A program made the position numbers and the translations under genes. A stretch of DNA of 64,000 nt from Lachnospiraceae bacterium UBA7027 (GTDB taxonomy: Bacteria > Bacillota > Clostridia > Lachnospirales > Lachnospiraceae): contig DLBG01000035.1 of NCBI GenBank assembly GCA_002494135.1, positions 20,975-84,974 on the forward strand. Reading direction: 5' to 3'. Below, piece after piece: positions 60,034 through 64,000 of the stretch (its first letter is position 1; each line of letters begins with the position of its first letter). The notes under the pieces were generated by a model. The model worked only from the letters and a program-made list of their open reading frames with translations, was not told where the DNA came from and ran no database searches.

Positions 60034-60927
60034 TTATTCCTGACGAATCGGATCGTTATCGGAAATGATTACGGTACCGATACCTTCTTTGGTAAAAATC
60101 TCCAGAAGCAGACAGTGCGGAATTCTTCCGTCAAGAATATGCACTCTTCTTACACCGTCTTCCACCGCCTGGATGCAGTTCCCGAGTTTCGGAAGCATAC
60201 CGCCGCCGATGAAGCCGCCGTCGATTAAGCCTCTGGCTTCCGAAGTGGTAATTCTGGAAATCAAAGTGGAAGGATCGTTCAGATCACGATACAGTCCTTC
60301 AATATCCGTAAGGAATGCCAGCTTCTCCGCACCGACCGCCTTTGCGATTTCGCAGGCCGCGTCATCCGCATTGATGTTGTAGGTATTGTATTCGTCATCC
60401 AGACCGATGGGTGCCACAATGGGAAGGAAATCCATCTCCAGCAGATCATAAAGAATTTTGGAATCCACCTTCTTAATATCACCGACAAAGCCGATATCTT
60501 TTCCGTCCACCAGTCTCTTATCCACATTTAAAAGTTTTCCGTCTTTACCGGAAATACCGATGGCGCGCACACCGAGCTGCTCTGCCATGGCCACAAGTCT
60601 TTTGTTGATCCGGTTTAAAACCATCTCCGCAATTTCCATGGTTTCCCCGTCGGTAATACGAAGCCCTTTATAAAATTCCGCTTCTTTTCCGGTCTTCTTC
60701 ACCCAGTTGCTGATGGACTTTCCGCCACCGTGTACGATGATGGGCTTGAATCCTACCAGTTTCAAAAGAACAACGTCCTCGATTACCTTACGCTGCATTT
60801 CTTCATTGCTCATGGCGCTTCCGCCGTATTTTACAACGATGATTTTACGGTTGAATTTCTGAATATAAGGCAGTGCTTCCACAAGTACCGAAGCTTTCTG
60901 CAAAACCTGTTCCATGTTTTTTTCCAT
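60034..60927 (-). CDS. argB: Acetylglutamate kinase
   Basis: This 297-residue protein has the amino-acid kinase motifs VVKYGGSAM (about 31-39), [39 protein letters not shown] and [17 protein letters not shown]. It phosphorylates N-acetylglutamate. The longer N-terminal helix suggests the arginine-sensitive class. Directly downstream of argJ. Confidence 0.98.
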   Translation of the reverse strand: MEKNMEQVLQKASVLVEALPYIQKFNRKIIVVKYGGSAMSNEEMQRKVIEDVVLLKLVGFKPIIVHGGGKSISNWVKKTGKEAEFYKGLRITDGETMEIAEMVLNRINKRLVAMAEQLGVRAIGISGKDGKLLNVDKRLVDGKDIGFVGDIKKVDSKILYDLLEMDFLPIVAPIGLDDEYNTYNINADDAACEIAKAVGAEKLAFLTDIEGLYRDLNDPSTLISRITTSEARGLIDGGFIGGGMLPKLGNCIQAVEDGVRRVHILDGRIPHCLLLEIFTKEGIGTVIISDNDPIRQE

Positions 60928-60947
60928 GACTTTTCTCCTTAAATCTC

Positions 60948-62171
60948 CTATGAGCGGTAATCCGCATTGATTTTAACATAATCATAGGTTAAATCACAGC
61001 CCCACGCAGTGGCCTCTTCTTCACCTTCATGCATGTCGATGCGGATAATCACTTCTTCTTCGGAAAGAATCTTTGTTGCAAAATCCTCGTCAAACGCAAG
61101 CGGAACACCGTATTCGAAAACCTTCAGTTCGCCGGCTTTGCTCTCAAAGTAAAGTTCCACATCCGTCTGATCAAAGTTTACGCCGCTGTATCCCATGGCA
61201 CATAAGAAACGGCCGAAGTTTGCATCGCATCCGTAAACGGCAGCCTTCGAAAGGCTGGAAGAAATAACGCTTCTTGCAAGAACTCTTGCATCTTCTTTTG
61301 TCTTCGCATTTAACACATGTGCCGTAAAGAGTTTGGTTGCGCCCTCTCCGTCGGAAGCCATTTTCCTTGCAAGGAACCTGCAGACTTCAAACAGAGCGTT
61401 CTTAAATTCGGCATAATCTTCGTTCTTTTCCTGAATCGTTTCGTTTCCGGCCAGACCGTTGGACAGAATCAAAAGCGTATCGTTGGTAGAGGTATCGCCG
61501 TCCACCGAAATCATATTGAAGGTATCCGTAACCACCTCTTTTAATGCTTCCTGCAAAAGAGCCTTTTCAATGGAAAGATCCGTGGTTAAGAAACCAAGCA
61601 TGGTGCACATGTTCGGATGAATCATACCGGAGCCTTTGCTCATTCCGCCCAGGGTGATTTTCTTACCGCCCGCCTCAAAAGTGACCGCGATTTCCTTATT
61701 CACGGTATCCGTGGTCATGATGGCTTTGCTGGCTTCGGTTCCCGCTTCTATGGAATCGGAAAGTTTTTCCGCCATTAGTCCTACGCCTGTAGTCAGTTTA
61801 TCGACAGGAAGCTGCATACCGATGACACCCGTGGATGCAACCGCCACGGTATTGTAAGGAACACCGAGTTTTGCTTCAAAAGCTCTGGCCGTTGCCTCGC
61901 AGGCATCGTATCCTTCTTTTCCGGTACAGGCATTTGCGATTCCGGAATTGATTACAACGCCGTGCACGGGGCGTCCGGACTCCACAATCTCCTTATCCCA
62001 CATAACGCAGGCTGCCTTTACCACGTTGCTTGTAAACGTTCCGGCGCAGACACAGGGTTCTTTGGAGAAAACCATTGCCATGTCCGTCCTGTCCTTATAT
62101 TTAATGTTTGCTTCACAAACGGCTGCCTCAAAACCTGCTGCCGCAGTGACTCCGCCTTTTATATATTCCAT
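60948..62171 (-). CDS. argJ: Glutamate N-acetyltransferase ArgJ
   Basis: This 407-residue protein is cut by itself at the CTMLGF site ([11 protein letters not shown], Thr nucleophile near 191; the residue before is Cys, usually Ala). [22 protein letters not shown] is the preceding signature. It transfers acetyl from N-acetylornithine to glutamate (and in the bifunctional form from acetyl-CoA). With a GNAT gene just upstream, either ArgJ alone or ArgJ plus GNAT supplies acetylglutamate. Confidence 0.97.
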   Translation of the reverse strand: MEYIKGGVTAAAGFEAAVCEANIKYKDRTDMAMVFSKEPCVCAGTFTSNVVKAACVMWDKEIVESGRPVHGVVINSGIANACTGKEGYDACEATARAFEAKLGVPYNTVAVASTGVIGMQLPVDKLTTGVGLMAEKLSDSIEAGTEASKAIMTTDTVNKEIAVTFEAGGKKITLGGMSKGSGMIHPNMCTMLGFLTTDLSIEKALLQEALKEVVTDTFNMISVDGDTSTNDTLLILSNGLAGNETIQEKNEDYAEFKNALFEVCRFLARKMASDGEGATKLFTAHVLNAKTKEDARVLARSVISSSLSKAAVYGCDANFGRFLCAMGYSGVNFDQTDVELYFESKAGELKVFEYGVPLAFDEDFATKILSEEEVIIRIDMHEGEEEATAWGCDLTYDYVKINADYRS

Positions 62172-62189
62172 ACTGTACCTCGATTCTTT

Positions 62190-62732
62190 TTATGACTGTT
62201 TTCCGCTTTTGTTAAATGTAAAAATATTATTCTGATTCAGTACAAAATCGTAATAATTCAAATCTTCTCTTTTTGTCCATCCGATTTCGTGCCAGAACGC
62301 GTTTCCGATATCGTTGGCGGTAAAGGCAATCAGGGAAACCTTGTTGATGCCTTCCTTATGAAGACCTTCCATGCAATGATTTACCATGCTCTTGCCGATG
62401 CCGAGCATACGATATTCTTTCGCCACGCACACATGATACAGACATCCCCGTCGTCCGTCGTGCCCGCAAAGAATGGCGCCGACGATTCGTCGTCGTTTTT
62501 GTGCATCGTTTACTTCACATACGCAGGAAAGCCCCGGGTTACGTTTCAGAAACTTCAGCACCCCATCCTCGGAGTCGTCCAGGCTTCGGATACAGAAGCC
62601 GTCAATGGAAAGCCAGAGCTCCTTTACCTGCACATAATCGCCCGGTTCCATGGCCCGAATGGTATATTCAATTTCCGGTTTTACATTGTTCGAATTTTTC
62701 ATATCGTTATTTACTATAGCACCTTTTATCAA
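62190..62732 (-). CDS. GNAT-family N-acetyltransferase in the arginine operon
   Basis: This protein of about 180 residues has a GNAT fold with acetyl-CoA site CVAKEYRMLGIGKSMVNHCM (R-x-x-G-x-G/A variant) and a C-terminal VSLIAFTANDIGNAFWHEIGWTKREDLNYYDF. Start is uncertain: TTG at 62732 has AGGTG 6 bases upstream, ATG at 62702 has none, GTG at 62741 none. Being first in the argJ-argB-argD unit, it may make N-acetylglutamate (short ArgA-like) or be an arginine-linked acetyltransferase. Family firm, substrate inferred. Confidence 0.85.
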   Translation of the reverse strand: MIKGAIVNNDMKNSNNVKPEIEYTIRAMEPGDYVQVKELWLSIDGFCIRSLDDSEDGVLKFLKRNPGLSCVCEVNDAQKRRRIVGAILCGHDGRRGCLYHVCVAKEYRMLGIGKSMVNHCMEGLHKEGINKVSLIAFTANDIGNAFWHEIGWTKREDLNYYDFVLNQNNIFTFNKSGKQS

Positions 62733-62758
62733 AAAGTCCACCTGTTTTTTTCAATTTT

Positions 62759-62850
62759 ATTCATAAATTATGATTATATCTTGTGTTTTATGCATTTATG
62801 CGTTGAATTTTGTATTTTTATGCATAATTTTATCTTGCATACCGCATAAA
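62759..62850. promoter_or_regulatory. Cluster of candidate ArgR/AhrC boxes between argJ and argG operons
   Basis: The divergent intergenic region holds an imperfect palindrome ATTCATAAATTATGATT (62759-62775) and repeated TATGCAT / TTGCATA / GCATAAA words between 62787 and 62850. ARG boxes are AT-rich 18-base palindromes with TGAAT/TGCAT-type halves. Some overlap the argG -35 (62835-62840) and a TATAAT (62773-62778) reading to the GNAT gene. Regulation by arginine is inferred. Confidence 0.5.
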
Positions 62851-62863
62851 ACTGATGTATATT
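62835..62863 (+). promoter_or_regulatory. Promoter of argG
   Basis: TTGCAT (62835-62840), 17-base spacer, TATATT (62858-62863). The ATG is at 62940 after an AGGAGG. Confidence 0.65.
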
Positions 62864-62939
62864 ATTTTTGCGTCCGGGATTTTCGCGGAGCAACCGAATA
62901 TCGGAACATATTAATTCATATATCAGGAGGATATACATT

Positions 62940-64000
62940 ATGAAAGAAAAAGTAATTCTTGCCTATTCCGGCGGACTTGATACCACCGCGATCATTCCCT
63001 GGCTGAAAGAGAATTTTGATTACGAAGTAATCTGCGTCTGCGTGGACTGCGGACAGGGCAACGAGCTCGACGGTTTAAACGAGCGTGCGAAAGCAAGCGG
63101 TGCATCCAAACTTTATATTGAAGATATTGTGGATGATTTCTGCGACAATTATGTGGTTCCCTGCATCCAGGCTCATGCGGTTTACGAAAACAAATACCTT
63201 CTCGGTACTTCCATGGCAAGACCCGCCATTGTAAAACGTCTTGTGGAAATCGCCAGAAAAGAAGGCGCTGCTGCCATCTGCCACGGTGCAACCGGTAAGG
63301 GTAACGACCAGATCCGTTTTGAGCTTGGCATCAAGGCACTTGCTCCGGATCTTAAAATCATTGCTCCCTGGAGAAACTCCTTATGGAAGATGGATTCCCG
63401 TGAATCCGAAATCGAATACTGCCATGCACACGGCATCGACCTTCCTTTCGCGGCAGATTCTTCCTACAGCCGCGACCGTAACATCTGGCACATTTCCCAC
63501 GAAGGTCTGGAACTGGAAGATCCCGGTAACGAGCCCAACTACGAGCATCTGCTTGTTCTCGGCGTAACTCCCGAGAAGGCTCCCGATGAAGGCGAATACT
63601 TAACCATCGGTTTTGAAAAGGGTGTTCCCGTAAGCATCAACGGCGAGAAAATGAAAGTTTCCGATATCATCCGCAAGTTAAACGTAATCGGCGGACGTCA
63701 CGGCATCGGAATCATCGATATCGTGGAAAACCGTGTTGTCGGCATGAAGTCCCGTGGTGTATACGAAACACCGGGCGGAACCATTCTTTACGAGGCACAT
63801 CAGCAGCTTGAGGAACTGATTCTTGACCGTGACTGCTATCGTACCAAGGCCGAGATGGGCGCTCTTCTTGCACAGGTCATTTACGAAGGCAAATGGTTCT
63901 CTCCTCTGTGCGAAGCCATCCGTGCATTCATCACTTCCACGCAGGAATATGTAACCGGTGAAGCAAAGATCAAACTTTACAAGGGCAACATCATCAAGGC
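62940..64000 (+). CDS. argG: Argininosuccinate synthase, C-terminally cut by the window
   Basis: The frame from ATG 62940 gives 353 residues without stop. AYSGGLDTT (8-16) is the ATP pyrophosphatase P-loop, then CHGATGKGNDQIRFELG (about 113-130), WHISHEGLELEDP and IGGRHGIGIIDIVENRVVGMKSRGVYETPGGTIL. It joins citrulline and aspartate. AGGAGG lies 9 bases before the ATG. About 45-55 residues are expected beyond the window. It is divergent from the GNAT-argJ-argB-argD operon. Confidence 0.97.
   Translation, partial: MKEKVILAYSGGLDTTAIIPWLKENFDYEVICVCVDCGQGNELDGLNERAKASGASKLYIEDIVDDFCDNYVVPCIQAHAVYENKYLLGTSMARPAIVKRLVEIARKEGAAAICHGATGKGNDQIRFELGIKALAPDLKIIAPWRNSLWKMDSRESEIEYCHAHGIDLPFAADSSYSRDRNIWHISHEGLELEDPGNEPNYEHLLVLGVTPEKAPDEGEYLTIGFEKGVPVSINGEKMKVSDIIRKLNVIGGRHGIGIIDIVENRVVGMKSRGVYETPGGTILYEAHQQLEELILDRDCYRTKAEMGALLAQVIYEGKWFSPLCEAIRAFITSTQEYVTGEAKIKLYKGNIIK

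Overview
The window looks like a chromosomal segment of a Clostridia-class Bacillota, most probably a Lachnospiraceae-type bacterium. This is inferred from AGGAGG-type ribosome binding sites, many intrinsic terminators, a WalRK-like two-component pair, ComEA/ComEC, a GerMN lipoprotein, a clostridial Tad-type ATPase pair and moderate GC. No species is claimed. Almost all genes lie on the minus strand. The plus-strand genes are a MATE transporter, a tRNA, two envelope proteins, a YtxH-like protein, glnS and argG. No stretch longer than 300 bases lacks a gene. I saw no insertion sequence, prophage, CRISPR array or rRNA.

Region 1-13.8 kb (accessory, most unusual): read from right to left it holds an AraC regulator, a degenerate thioredoxin-like membrane protein and a Lon-like AAA+ ATPase without protease domain. 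Next come four membrane-anchored TPR proteins with one plan (disordered N-terminus, one TM helix, TPR, coiled coil, exchangeable C-terminus) and a small 4-TM protein. Then follow a Ser/Thr kinase whose kinase domain is interrupted by five T-E-V-L/I repeats, a 46-residue membrane protein, a CpaE/TadZ-like ATPase and the start of a CpaF/TadA ATPase. Two good promoters, one terminator and an attenuator-like leader divide it. I read it as a kinase-controlled, Tad-linked cell-surface assembly.

Region 13.8-32.7 kb: MATE exporter, a pair of envelope genes (one a phosphodiester glycosidase), transglutaminase-like protein, flotillin, XRE regulator, tRNA-Pro(AGG), HAD phosphatase, a GT-C-like membrane protein, a CpXC protein, the ACT-hom-lysC operon, a TetR regulator, a YtxH-like protein and glnS.

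Region 32.7-45.8 kb (housekeeping): tig-clpP-clpX-lon-engB as one proteostasis operon with its own promoter, then DUF805, a parvulin lipoprotein, glyA, mutY, DUF1653, holA and a YgjP-like metallopeptidase.

Region 45.8-50.4 kb: a four-gene phosphonate pathway (wHTH-cytidylyltransferase, phnW, PEP mutase fused to a nucleotidyltransferase, phosphonopyruvate decarboxylase), predicted to make activated 2-aminoethylphosphonate for surface decoration.

Region 50.4-57.3 kb: comEA, WalRK-like pair, GerMN lipoprotein and comEC. Region 57.3-64 kb: arginine synthesis, with GNAT-argJ-argB-argD and a coupled solute-binding protein divergent from argG (cut by the window end). The shared intergenic region is rich in candidate ArgR words. 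A recurring small-scale feature is short tandem duplication at gene 3' ends across the stop codon (lon, HAD gene, GT-C-like gene).
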